64,000 nt of DNA from CAVSJA01 sp963728145 (GTDB lineage: Bacteria > Bacteroidota > Bacteroidia > Chitinophagales > Chitinophagaceae), in contig CAVSJA010000001.1 in the NCBI GenBank assembly GCA_963728145.1, positions 186,001 through 250,000 on the forward strand, in the 5' to 3' direction. Both the position numbers and the translations under genes were made by a program. Shown here in pieces: positions 18,471-27,450 of this stretch. The first letter of the stretch is position 1. The number at the start of each line of letters is the position of its first letter. The notes under the pieces were generated by a model that saw only the letters and a list, made by a program, of their open reading frames with translations, did not search any database and was not told where the DNA came from.

Positions 18471-18596
18471 AATGGTACAGATGATGGAAAATGGGTTGTT
18501 AACTACGGCACTTTATCAAAGTTTAACGGAAAGCTGGAGAAAGTTGAGACTTTATTTTATACCCTAACAACATCTGAATTATTTCTTTCAAATTAG
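18471..18596 (+). pseudogene. Remnant of an arylsulfatase C-terminus
   Basis: The frame starting at 18471 reads NGTDDGKWVVNYG, then KFNGKLEKVET, and ends at a TAG at 18594. It lines up with the end of the sulfatase at about 15390-15480 (GTDDGTWVANYG, KFNGKLDKVTI). There is no start codon or catalytic domain. A second sulfatase copy was probably here and has been deleted down to its last 25-30 codons. Confidence 0.75.
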
Positions 18597-18606
18597 AACT
18601 GTGATT

Positions 18607-20004
18607 ATGGAGCAACTACTAATAGATCATTTTCAGTCAAAACTTAAAAGTGTTGATGAAAGAATGGCTGCCGGCAAGGCATTACGCAAAAAAAAACCCC
18701 GGATAGATCAGGGAATTTATCAGCCGTCGAATAAGCGCGTTGATCCGATTTCCATTTTAGAAGCACAAGGAAAGACCCGGCTTTCTCAACTGGTACCCAT
18801 CCGGTATGCCAGGATGTTGACATCACCTTTTGCCTTCCTTCGCGGCGCGGCTGCAATCATGGCCGCTGACCTGGCAGTTCAGAATAATAACACAGGGGTC
18901 TATGTTCAGGCCTGTGGCGATATGCATCTGGCAAACTTTGGCCTGTTTGCTTCAGCAGAACGCAAGCTGATTTTTGGGATCAATGATTTTGATGAAACAT
19001 TGCCCGGCGCATGGGAATGGGATTTGAAAAGATTGGTGGCCAGTATTGTGTCCAGCGGCAGATTTCTGGGTGCCAGTAAGAGTTTATGCAAAGAAGCGGT
19101 AGCCGCATCGGTAATGACCTTTCGAAAAAAAATCAGGGAATATGCTCAATTGGGAGGACTTGACTTATGGTATTCGACGATTACCGAAAAGGATATCCTG
19201 AAAGCACTCACTCCTTCACAGCGGCAAGAAGTTGAAAGAGTAATCGGTAAAGCAAGAACACGAACTCACCTGCAGGTACTTGACAAACTTACCGACCTGG
19301 TTGGGGATAAGTTCCGCTTGCGGGAAAATGCGCCCTTCATCGTGCGTGAAACACATACACAGGCAGGTCGGCCCATTATCGAAGCATTATCTCTTTTGCT
19401 TGAATCCTATTTTCATTCGATCGCAGATGACCGAAGGAATCTGCTGCGTCAATATCGGATTGTTGACGTGGCGAGGAAAGTAGTAGGAGTTGGAAGCGTG
19501 GGTACCCGATGCTGGGTTATTTTTCTGGCCGGAAGCAATTCAGACGATCCTTTGTTTCTACAGGTAAAAGAAGCACAGGCTTCCGTACTTGAACCATTTA
19601 ATGCTAAATCGGCATATGCTAATCATGGCCAGCGTGTGGTTGCCGGGCAACGGTTGATCCAGGGTGCACCGGATATATTCCTGGGATGGGGTGAACAGGA
19701 CGGTCATCATTTTTATGTTCGCCAATTGCGGGACATGAAGGGTGGTGCGGAATTCGATCCGGATAAGTCAAATATTGCCAATCTTCCCATGTATAGTAAA
19801 TTATGCGCATGGGCCATGGCGTTAGCTCATGCCAAATCAGGCGATGCTGCTGCCATCGCAGGTTATTTGGGAAACAGCGATGAACTGGATGAAGCCATGA
19901 TTCGCTTTGCATTTGCTTATGCTGATCAAACTGAAATTGACCACCAGGCGTTGGTAGCCGCCGCAAAAACTGGTAGAATAAAAGTGGCTGGCGCCGCATC
20001 ATAA
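18607..20004 (+). CDS. DUF2252 domain-containing protein
   Basis: 465 residues from the ATG at 18607 (a GTG at 18601 is also in frame). The DUF2252 core is clear: SPFAFLRGAAAIMAADLA, the GDMHLANFG motif, INDFDETLPGAWEWDLKRLVAS, and a later KVVGVGSVGTRCW and QGAPDIFLGW. The HLxNFG/NDFDE arrangement resembles the catalytic loops of kinase-like (APH/HipA-type) folds, so a phosphotransferase activity has been suggested for the family, but none is established here. No signal peptide. It is followed 16 bp later by a membrane protein, suggesting co-transcription. Confidence 0.88.
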   Translation: MEQLLIDHFQSKLKSVDERMAAGKALRKKKPRIDQGIYQPSNKRVDPISILEAQGKTRLSQLVPIRYARMLTSPFAFLRGAAAIMAADLAVQNNNTGVYVQACGDMHLANFGLFASAERKLIFGINDFDETLPGAWEWDLKRLVASIVSSGRFLGASKSLCKEAVAASVMTFRKKIREYAQLGGLDLWYSTITEKDILKALTPSQRQEVERVIGKARTRTHLQVLDKLTDLVGDKFRLRENAPFIVRETHTQAGRPIIEALSLLLESYFHSIADDRRNLLRQYRIVDVARKVVGVGSVGTRCWVIFLAGSNSDDPLFLQVKEAQASVLEPFNAKSAYANHGQRVVAGQRLIQGAPDIFLGWGEQDGHHFYVRQLRDMKGGAEFDPDKSNIANLPMYSKLCAWAMALAHAKSGDAAAIAGYLGNSDELDEAMIRFAFAYADQTEIDHQALVAAAKTGRIKVAGAAS

Positions 20005-20020
20005 CTGCAATCAAGTACGT

Positions 20021-21202
20021 ATGGAGACCAATCCTAACAATGCAGGAGATTTTTCCCTTTCGGAAGGTGGCCCTTTTCATAGAGCGCTGCTGAAGATGCG
20101 CCTGCACAACAAACAGGGAAAACTAGCATTGGTAGGTTTTTGCTTCACCTGGGTGCCACTGGCCCTCATTACTGCCATTGAAGGAACATTGTATTCGGGT
20201 ACTCCTTTGCCCTTCCTTAAAGACGTGGCTATGCAGGCGCGTATGTTGGTAGCCCTGCCAATGCTGATCTTGATTAAAGTTGCCATTGATAGCAAGGTGA
20301 TCGTCGTGTCAAATTACATATCAGGGTCCCTGATAAGCAAAGATGAGCGACAAATCATATTTACCACTGTTTTGCAAAGAGCAAAAAAATTGACGAGTTC
20401 GGTAATAGCAGAAATCATATTGCTGCTGATTGTGATTGCGGTGACCATAAGCCTAGTAAAAACTGGCATGTATAGTGCTCTCGAAGGTGGAACCAGATCC
20501 TGGATGACTTCAACTAAAGAAGGCAGCCCTGTGCTGAGTGTTGCCGGATATTGGGCTGTTTTGGTTTCGATACCGATGTTCCAGTTCCTTCTTCTCCGAT
20601 GGATATGGAGATATATTGTCTGGATCTCACTTCTTTTCCGTTTATCAAAAGCGCGCCTTAACCTATGGCCCACTCATGCCGATCGTGCGGGTGGGTTGGG
20701 ACTAATCATGATGGCTCAGAAAAGTTTTAATCTGGTTTTTGTTGTGGGCAGCGTAGTGTTATCAGGCCAGTTCATTGCACAAATCATTGAACATCCGGAT
20801 TTCTTCAAAACCATCAGAGGTGAAGCGATCGCTTACATTGTAATTTCCATTTCGTTTATTCTTATGCCGCTACTTTTCTTCACGGGGAAATTATATAAAA
20901 CAAAAAATGATGGATTGTTGCAGCTGGGTATTCTCGGCGCGGCACTTAGCGGCAAGTTTGATCGTAAGTGGGTAAATGATTTGCCCGCTGAAAAGCGGAT
21001 AGAAGAAAAAGAGGTGGATCCATCCATACTTTTTGATTATGCCGGATTATATGATATGCTGCAAAAGTTTCGCACGGTTCCTGTTACCCTGCGTGATATA
21101 GCCGGCATGGCGATAGCTCTCTTTGTTCCTTTTATTCCGATCCTGTTTATTCATTTTTCGGTTGGGGAATTGATGCAAAAAATAGCCGGGTTGCTGGCGT
21201 AG
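20021..21202 (+). CDS. Multi-spanning inner-membrane protein, unknown
   Basis: 393 residues with about six hydrophobic segments (near residues 35-55, 70-90, 130-150, 175-200, 240-260, 275-300 and 355-380). A conserved-looking cytoplasmic stretch (RLNLWPTHADRAGGLGLI) lies around 215-235. There is no signal peptide and no recognised transporter signature. The tight spacing behind the DUF2252 gene suggests a two-gene unit, and I recall similar proteins next to DUF2252 genes elsewhere. Confidence 0.65.
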   Translation: METNPNNAGDFSLSEGGPFHRALLKMRLHNKQGKLALVGFCFTWVPLALITAIEGTLYSGTPLPFLKDVAMQARMLVALPMLILIKVAIDSKVIVVSNYISGSLISKDERQIIFTTVLQRAKKLTSSVIAEIILLLIVIAVTISLVKTGMYSALEGGTRSWMTSTKEGSPVLSVAGYWAVLVSIPMFQFLLLRWIWRYIVWISLLFRLSKARLNLWPTHADRAGGLGLIMMAQKSFNLVFVVGSVVLSGQFIAQIIEHPDFFKTIRGEAIAYIVISISFILMPLLFFTGKLYKTKNDGLLQLGILGAALSGKFDRKWVNDLPAEKRIEEKEVDPSILFDYAGLYDMLQKFRTVPVTLRDIAGMAIALFVPFIPILFIHFSVGELMQKIAGLLA

Positions 21203-21344
21203 CTCATGAGCAAAATAATGGACCTGACTTCTGCCTGAGTAAACTGAGAACGATTGTAGAGATCGGGCAGCGACTCACCATGCGGTTGGACAGCAACGGA
21301 AGGCAGTAACCCAACAATTAGAAAATGTATAAAAACATCAAGGC

Positions 21345-21908
21345 ATGAAAAAAATACTTGTGGTTATACTTATGGTTGTGGGATTAACTGCATTTGGCCA
21401 GGAACAATCAAGTGCAGGGGAAGAAAAATTCCACCCTAAGCATAGCATCAGCCTTACCATCGGCCATGAGCATGTTTTCAATGGCAGGGACGAAAATGGC
21501 AAGAAGAATACTCTGATCCTCCCTTTTTGGGGAATAGACTACAATTTTCAATTCGCTCCAAAGTTTGCTATCGGATTGCATACAGATTTGATAGTGGAAT
21601 CTTTTGAAGTTGAAAAAAACCTGGAATCTGGAACAGAAGAAGTGGTGGAACGTACACGGCCCATTGCGCCTGCTGTTATGGGGTTTTACAAACCAACGAA
21701 GCACTGGAACTTTGGATTGGGCATAGGCGGCGAATTTGCAAAGGAGGAAAACTATTTGCTGGCCAGGTTGGGAATTGAATATGGTGCTGAAATTGGAAAA
21801 GAATGGGAAGTATTTGGTGGAGTTCAATATGATTTTCGCTGGAAAGCTTATGATACATGGACAATAGGATTGGGCATTGCCAAAGGATTTGGCCGAAAAA
21901 AAGAATAG
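21345..21908 (+). CDS. Small outer-membrane beta-barrel protein
   Basis: 187 residues with a signal peptide (MKKILVVILMVVGLTAFGQ) and alternating amphipathic strands (SISLTIGHEHVFNG, LPFWGIDYNFQFAPKFAIGLHTD, WNFGLGIGGEF, WEVFGGVQYDFRWKAYDTWTIGLGIAKGFG) typical of an eight-stranded barrel. It ends in a charged RKKE tail, not the usual terminal aromatic. Function unknown; it belongs to the cluster of exported proteins. Confidence 0.6.
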   Translation: MKKILVVILMVVGLTAFGQEQSSAGEEKFHPKHSISLTIGHEHVFNGRDENGKKNTLILPFWGIDYNFQFAPKFAIGLHTDLIVESFEVEKNLESGTEEVVERTRPIAPAVMGFYKPTKHWNFGLGIGGEFAKEENYLLARLGIEYGAEIGKEWEVFGGVQYDFRWKAYDTWTIGLGIAKGFGRKKE

Positions 21909-22226
21909 CGCAACGTTTGAAATATCTTAGCCAGCAAGTGCTCAAACTTAGAAATTGAAAAAAATTACTTCTCATTCAAATCCGTTTGTCTCTTTTGCAA
22001 TCTTCCTCTTACAAAACAACCCAGGAAATATATAAAGTTTAAAGAGGAGGAATAAGGTCACTAAGAAGAATAGGCGATTAAAATTTTGCTTGAGGTTTTC
22101 TTATTCGGAATAGAAAAATAACTGTATGAGCAATAGAAAAAATTTGCTTATCCAATCTCGGTAATTATCGCGACAGTTTTTATTAAGAGGTTAGTCTTAC
22201 AATTTGGAAACGGGAAAAATTAAATC
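21909..22226. other. Intergenic gap, nothing recognised
   Basis: A 318-bp AT-rich spacer. No conserved reading frame, strong palindrome or exact promoter consensus was found; TACAATTTG at 22198-22206 is one base off the -7 spacing. Confidence 0.35.
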
Positions 22227-23015
22227 ATGAAAAACGCAACAAGAATATCTTCTATCATTCCTATTCTTCTCATTGCACTGGTCTTTACAGCTTGCAAAAC
22301 AAACAAGCCTGCTCAGACCTCAGCAACGCAGGAGCAGATAAAAGAAATAATGCCAGGCTTGTTGCAGGGTTATTTATCAAGAGAAGAGATTCCCAACAGT
22401 TTGGCATTGATTCCAGCACCACCGGATGAAGGATCGGTAGCTTTTGCGCTTGACCAGGAATACGCTAAAAAAGCTGTGGAATCAAAAGATACCGCCCGCT
22501 TTAACCAGGCCGTCACTGATGCAGAGCTTTATTTTCCTGCGGCAGTAAAATCTTTTGAACCGACGCTTGGAATTGAGATCAGCGAGGCGAAAACTCCAAA
22601 GCTGTATGTACTGATGCGAAGAGTGTTGACGGATGCAACATTATCGGTTTATTCCGCAAAGAATAATTACAAGCGCAAACGACCATTCATGGTAAATAAC
22701 ACGCCTATGTGTACACCAAAGGATGAAGAATTGCTTCGCAAAGATGGGTCATATCCGTCAGGACATACTTCTATTGGATGGGCATGGGCATTAGTGTTCA
22801 CTGAAATCTTTCCTGCAAAAACAGATGCCATTTTGCAAAGAGGATATGCATTTGGCGAAAGCCGCGTGATCTGTAATGTTCATTGGCATAGTGACGTTGA
22901 GATGGGCAGGGTTATGGGTGCAGCGGCAGTTGCAAGACTTCATAACAATTCAGGTTTCCAAAAAGATCTGGCTGATGCAAAGGAAGAAATTAAGAAATAC
23001 GTGGACACGAAGTGA
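22227..23015 (+). CDS. Class A non-specific acid phosphatase (PAP2), lipoprotein
   Basis: 262 residues. A signal peptide ends in a lipobox (LVFTAC, Cys23). The PAP2 phosphatase signature is complete: K-x6-RP (YKRKRPF at about 147-153), PSGH (about 175-178) and SR-x5-H-x3-D (ESRVICNVHWHSD at about 211-223). The layout, with a TDATLSVYSAKNNY helix before the first motif, matches periplasmic PhoN/PhoC-type acid phosphatases. These remove phosphate from a wide range of organic phosphomonoesters through a phospho-histidine intermediate. In this cluster, next to a sulfatase, it points to scavenging of ester-linked phosphate and sulfate. Confidence 0.88.
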   Translation: MKNATRISSIIPILLIALVFTACKTNKPAQTSATQEQIKEIMPGLLQGYLSREEIPNSLALIPAPPDEGSVAFALDQEYAKKAVESKDTARFNQAVTDAELYFPAAVKSFEPTLGIEISEAKTPKLYVLMRRVLTDATLSVYSAKNNYKRKRPFMVNNTPMCTPKDEELLRKDGSYPSGHTSIGWAWALVFTEIFPAKTDAILQRGYAFGESRVICNVHWHSDVEMGRVMGAAAVARLHNNSGFQKDLADAKEEIKKYVDTK

Positions 23016-23063
23016 ATGACAAAGAGCAAACGAGAAAAGTTTCGAATAAATTAAAGGGGGTCT

Positions 23064-24091
23064 ATGAAAAAAATAGTCTCAATCATTATCATTGCTGACC
23101 ATTTTAATTGCCGGACCTGTCATCACTAATGCACAGCAGGAGGTTGGGCACTTCGCACCCGGTGTACTAAACATCAGGGACTTCGCCATGCCTGACCCCG
23201 GTTTCTATGGCGTGGTATACAATTATTTTTATTCAACCAACCGGTTGAATGATGATAATGGAAATAAAATTAATTCGGTTACAATCAAACCAGGACCCGG
23301 ACCAGGCACAGTTGTAAACATCAATGTGGACTTAAATGTCTATGCACTGGCTCCTACGTTTATCTGGGTTTCAAAATGGAAGTTGCTGGGAGCAAAATAT
23401 GGCGCCTATATTTCTCCATCATTTAGTAACACCAGTATTGGTGCATCATTGTCAACCACTACCGGATCAGGCCGAAGTAAAGAAGGATCACTGTTTGGAG
23501 TAGCTGATTTGTTTTTCCAACCGCTTTGGTTGGGCTGGGCTAAGAAGAAATGGGATTTTGCATTTGGTTATGGCTTTTATGCTCCTGTTGGAAAATACAG
23601 TACAGAGACAATTACATTACCGGTCATCGGACCATACACAACAGAAGCTGCGGATAATATCGGATTAGGTTTCTGGACACACCAGTTCCAGGGAGCTGCA
23701 TCTTATTATCCATGGGAAGACAAACGAATGGCTATAGCAACTGCATTGACCTACGAGATCCATGGAAAAAAGAAAGATTTCGATCTCAAACCCGGGCAGA
23801 ATCTAACGTTTAACTGGGGCATCAGCCAATATCTTCCATTGAAAAAAGATATGACGCTATTGCTGGAAGTAGGACCATCAGGTTATAATAGCTGGCAGGT
23901 AAGCGATGACACAGGTGACAGATGCTGCGAAACCACCAGTGAAGGATGAGGTGCATGCAGTGGGATTGCAGGTTGGCCTTACACATGTGCCGTGGAATGC
24001 AGCACTTAATTTTCGTTACTACAATGAGGTTAGTTCTAAGAATCGTTTTCAGGGTCAATCATTCGGGGTAAATCTGGCATTGAAGTTTTGA
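23064..24091 (+). pseudogene. MetA/SphA-type outer-membrane transporter-like protein, two frameshifts
   Basis: The start MKKIVSIIIIA at 23064 continues in another frame as TILIAGPVITNAQQ after a shift at about 23097, inside the signal peptide. A second shift at about 23918 (extra base in ACAGGTGACA) moves the last 50 residues (TDAAKPPVKDEVHAVGLQVGLTHVPWNAALNFRY...) into a third frame. The reassembled product is about 340 residues with beta-barrel strands, the GVVYNYFYSTNRLND start and the terminal FGVNLALKF. This matches the 'phenol degradation MetA'/SphA transporter-like family of outer-membrane proteins. Both halves look conserved, so sequence error is likely. Confidence 0.75.
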
Positions 24092-24131
24092 TGACATCGA
24101 TGATAATATTAAACACATGCATACAGGCTTC

Positions 24132-25367
24132 ATGAAGATTTTTATAAGGTCAGTTTACCTGCTCATATTAAATATGTTCCTGTTTTCGCTTTCGCAGGCG
24201 CAGGACACAACTTCAAAAAGTAATTCAATTCCCGTTGAAGACCTGGGAGATTTTGCCAGGCGTATCCTTCATAAAAAAGTGGATACTGCAAAAGCTGCAA
24301 AGAAATCAAATCTGGCCATTTTGCCCTCTATAGGTTATAATCCGAGTTTAGGTTTTTTAATTGGAGCTAAGATATCCGGCCTCAAACAATTGGGTGATCC
24401 GGCAAATACCAGGCTTTCATCTTTTCTCCTGGAAGCACTTATTACCTCAAAGGGTGTTATCACTGTACAAGCCCGTCATAATGTTTTTAAAGCAGCTAAT
24501 AAATGGAATATCCAGGGCAACTGGCAATTTTCGAAATTTTTAGTTGCAGATTATGGAGTAGGTACAGGAAATAAAGATTACATCACCAAGAGTGACAGTA
24601 CGTTTCCTATCAAGTTTAATGTTATCCGGTTGACAGAAGGAGTGTATAGAAGTATCGGCAAAAACCTTTATGTAGGACTGGGCGTCACCTTTAATATCCG
24701 TACAAAGATCAATGACGAGAAACTTGATACCTTACGCAGTACGCCACATCAACGTTATAGCCTGCGAAATGGGTTTGATACAATTAAGTATTTTTCAAAT
24801 GGGCTCGTGTTTGGATTTCAATATAATACCCGTGACCACCCTTTACGTTCCTATAGTGGTACATACGTTGAAGTAGTATTGCGGGTTAACCCGGAGTGGC
24901 TGGGCAGCTCCAAAAAATCAGTACAATTTTATTACGATCTCAGAAAATATATTGGCCTCAGCAAAAAAAATCCGGAACATGTACTGGCATTCTGGCTTAT
25001 TGCTTCATTCAAACTGAGTGGCACAATACCTTATCTCGAATTACCTGCTACGGGTTCTGATATGTATGGCAGGTCAGGCCGTGCTTATACAATCAGCAGG
25101 TTTAAAGGCCCGTCTTATACCTATTGCGAATCAGAGTACCGTTTCCCGATAACCCGCAACAAATTACTGAGCGGAGTAGCGTTTTTTAATCTGCAGACCG
25201 CTTCTGATGATCTTGGGAAAAAAGTATTTGACTATTGGGAGCCGGGCGGCGGAGCCGGACTAAGGATCCTTTTGAAAAAGCAAAGCCGTTCCACAATCTG
25301 TTTTGATTATGCAAGAGGTAAATATGGATCAAGCGGGTTTTTCTTTGGATTGAATGAAGTGTTTTAA
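24132..25367 (+). CDS. BamA/TamA-like outer-membrane beta-barrel protein
   Basis: 411 residues from the ATG at 24132 (an earlier ATG at 24117 adds five residues before the signal peptide). After the signal (ending SLSQAQ) and a short linker, the protein is a 16-strand-type barrel: NTRDHPLRSYSGTYVEVVL, LAFWLIASFKLSGTIPYLELPATGSDMYGRSGRAY, YCESEYRFPI, GGGAGLRILLKKQSRS and the final strand GFFFGLNEVF ending in Phe. This is the Omp85 'surface antigen' barrel without POTRA domains. The same fold is encoded again at 26195-27424. Role unknown; POTRA-less members are often assigned to export or adhesion. Confidence 0.75.
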   Translation: MKIFIRSVYLLILNMFLFSLSQAQDTTSKSNSIPVEDLGDFARRILHKKVDTAKAAKKSNLAILPSIGYNPSLGFLIGAKISGLKQLGDPANTRLSSFLLEALITSKGVITVQARHNVFKAANKWNIQGNWQFSKFLVADYGVGTGNKDYITKSDSTFPIKFNVIRLTEGVYRSIGKNLYVGLGVTFNIRTKINDEKLDTLRSTPHQRYSLRNGFDTIKYFSNGLVFGFQYNTRDHPLRSYSGTYVEVVLRVNPEWLGSSKKSVQFYYDLRKYIGLSKKNPEHVLAFWLIASFKLSGTIPYLELPATGSDMYGRSGRAYTISRFKGPSYTYCESEYRFPITRNKLLSGVAFFNLQTASDDLGKKVFDYWEPGGGAGLRILLKKQSRSTICFDYARGKYGSSGFFFGLNEVF

Positions 25368-25386
25368 CAAGGTTCAAAAAATTATT

Positions 25387-26186
25387 ATGAAATACAAATT
25401 CGCTGTTTCATCAAAACAAATACTTGCTTTTTACATTGGTAATGGCAATTGCCTCCACACAGTCATTTGCCCAGGATACAGCCATTGCCGCAAAAAATAA
25501 ATGGCAATACCTGCTGCAACCCTATCTGATGTTCCCTGTTATGGACGGAACCATTGGACTTGGTAATTTGCCTGATGCAGATATACACGCAAATGCCAGC
25601 GATATATTCAGCAATTTGAAATTTGGCGCTATGCTATATTTCGAAGCCAGCAATGATCGCTGGGCATTCACTTCCGATATCATTTATATGAATCTTAGCC
25701 AGGACATCGAAGGGAAACGAGGCATCATAAGTGGTGAGGCAGGTGCAAAACAATTTGTTTGGGAACTGGCGGCTTTGAGAAGAATTAAAACCCTGGTTGG
25801 AAGCAGGCATCGGATTCAGGATTAATCAATATTAAATCTGATTTAGCAATGACGGTGGACAGCACAGTGCCCGGTGGTGGTGGATCCAGGAGCAAGAGTA
25901 TTTCAGAAACCTGGGTTGATCCAGTTATTATTGGACGGACAAAACTTCCGGCAGGAAAGAAATGGTTGATATCTATTGCGCGCGGATGTGGGTGGATTTG
26001 GCATAGGTTCCGATTTCACCTGGCAGGCCCAGGCGGATATTGCTTATCGTTTTTCTAAATTATTCGCACTGGGTTTAAGTTATCGTTTTATTGGAATTGA
26101 TTACGAAAAAGGATTCGGATAATGATCGATTCCTATATGATGTGGATACTTATGGCCCGGCATTAAAATTTGGGTTTCATTTTTAA
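25387..26186 (+). pseudogene. Outer-membrane protein of unknown family, frameshifted
   Basis: Starts at 25387 (MKYKFAVSSKQ), shifts at about 25422 into the frame giving LLFTLVMAIASTQSFAQDT, shifts again near 25800 and once more near 25975, and ends at the TAA at 26184. The reassembled protein is about 265 residues with YLLQPYLMFPVMDGTIGLG, FEASNDRWAFTSDIIYMNLS, RADVGGFGIGSDFTWQAQADIAYRF and terminal LKFGFHF. This is a complete small outer-membrane barrel. Each break leaves conserved sequence intact in the next frame. Confidence 0.65.
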
Positions 26187-26194
26187 GTCAACAT

Positions 26195-27424
26195 TTGTTT
26201 AAAAAATCTGGCATACCATTTCTGCTCATATTTTCTTTTATGGGATGCTCAACCACTTCAATTTATGCACAACAGCCTGGCTTAACCGATACAACAGGCC
26301 TGGCCCAGAAAAAAGATTTGATCGATGTATTGATGAAATTATTCAAAATAGAGCAAAAAAAAATTGATTCCTCCCGTGCGAAAAAGAAGTTTCAATTTTC
26401 ACTTATACCAGTTGCCGGAAGTGTAGCTGGAGGAGGAGTGGCCGTAGCTACTGCATTTAATGCAGCCTTTTATACCGGTAATGATTCCACCACTTCACTT
26501 TCAACCATCACCTTTGCTCCATGGTTTACTTTCGAAGGAAAATTTGTTCTTCCATTCAGAAGCATAATATGGTTGCCCAATGATAGGATATTATCAAAAG
26601 GCGATACACGGTTCATGATATATCCCCAATACACTTGGGGACTGGGTGGCAATACAAATCACGACGACAAGGTTTTGCTTGAATATAATTACTTCAGGTT
26701 TTATCATAGCTTTTTGAAGAAGACCGGAAAGAAAACTTTTTTTGGAGCAGGTTATAATCTTGACTATCATTTCAATGTACTCCACGATAAAATAGATTCT
26801 GTTGCTGTAACCAAAATTCCTTTTTATGACTATCGCAATGAATTCAGGGGAATAGCACTTCATCTGGGCCGGTGATAAATTTTTTGATCGACTCAAGGCG
26901 TAATTCTCTCAATCCTCCCGGAGGAGTATATTTCGCAGTTGACTACAGGTTCAATGTCGAATTCCTTGGAAGTACGTTTAACTGGCAATCGATATTTGTA
27001 GATGCCCGTAAATATTTCCCTTTTGATAAAAACCGGCAAAACCTGCTGGCTTTTTGGACTTATTACTGGGGAATAACGAGCGGTAAGGTCCCTTATCTTG
27101 ACCTCCCCAGTATTGGATGGGATTACTTAAACAGGTCTGGTCGTGGTTTTGAACAGAATAGGAACAGGAGCAAACAGCTATTTTATTTTGAATCGGAATA
27201 CAGGAGAGATATTTCACGAAATGGTTTCTGGGGATTTGTAGTGTTTGCCAACATACATTCCGTATCAGAATATCGACGGTAATGATTTCATGTACTGGCA
27301 TCCGGCAGCAGGTGCGGGACTGCGCATTAAGTTCAACAAAATTTCAAGAACAAATATTGGGATTGATCTTGCAACAAGTAAAGACTTTACAGGTATTTAC
27401 CTTTCATTGGGAGAAGCCTTCTGA
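26195..27424 (+). pseudogene. Second BamA/TamA-like barrel protein, frameshifted
   Basis: Starts at a TTG (26195; no ATG in frame nearby) with a lipobox-like signal (FSFMGC), frame 26195-26875. It continues in a second frame (26872-27282) and returns to the first for the end (about 27250-27424). The barrel segments match those at 24132-25367 one for one: LAFWTYYWGITSGKVPYLDLPSIGWDYLNRSGRG, YFESEYRRDISRN, FMYWHPAAGAGLRIKFNKISRTNIGIDLA and a final GEAF. It is therefore a tandem paralogue separated by the small barrel gene. Frame changes lie near 26865 and 27265. Confidence 0.7.
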
Positions 27425-27450
27425 CCATTGAATGATAGGTCGGCGCTAAT

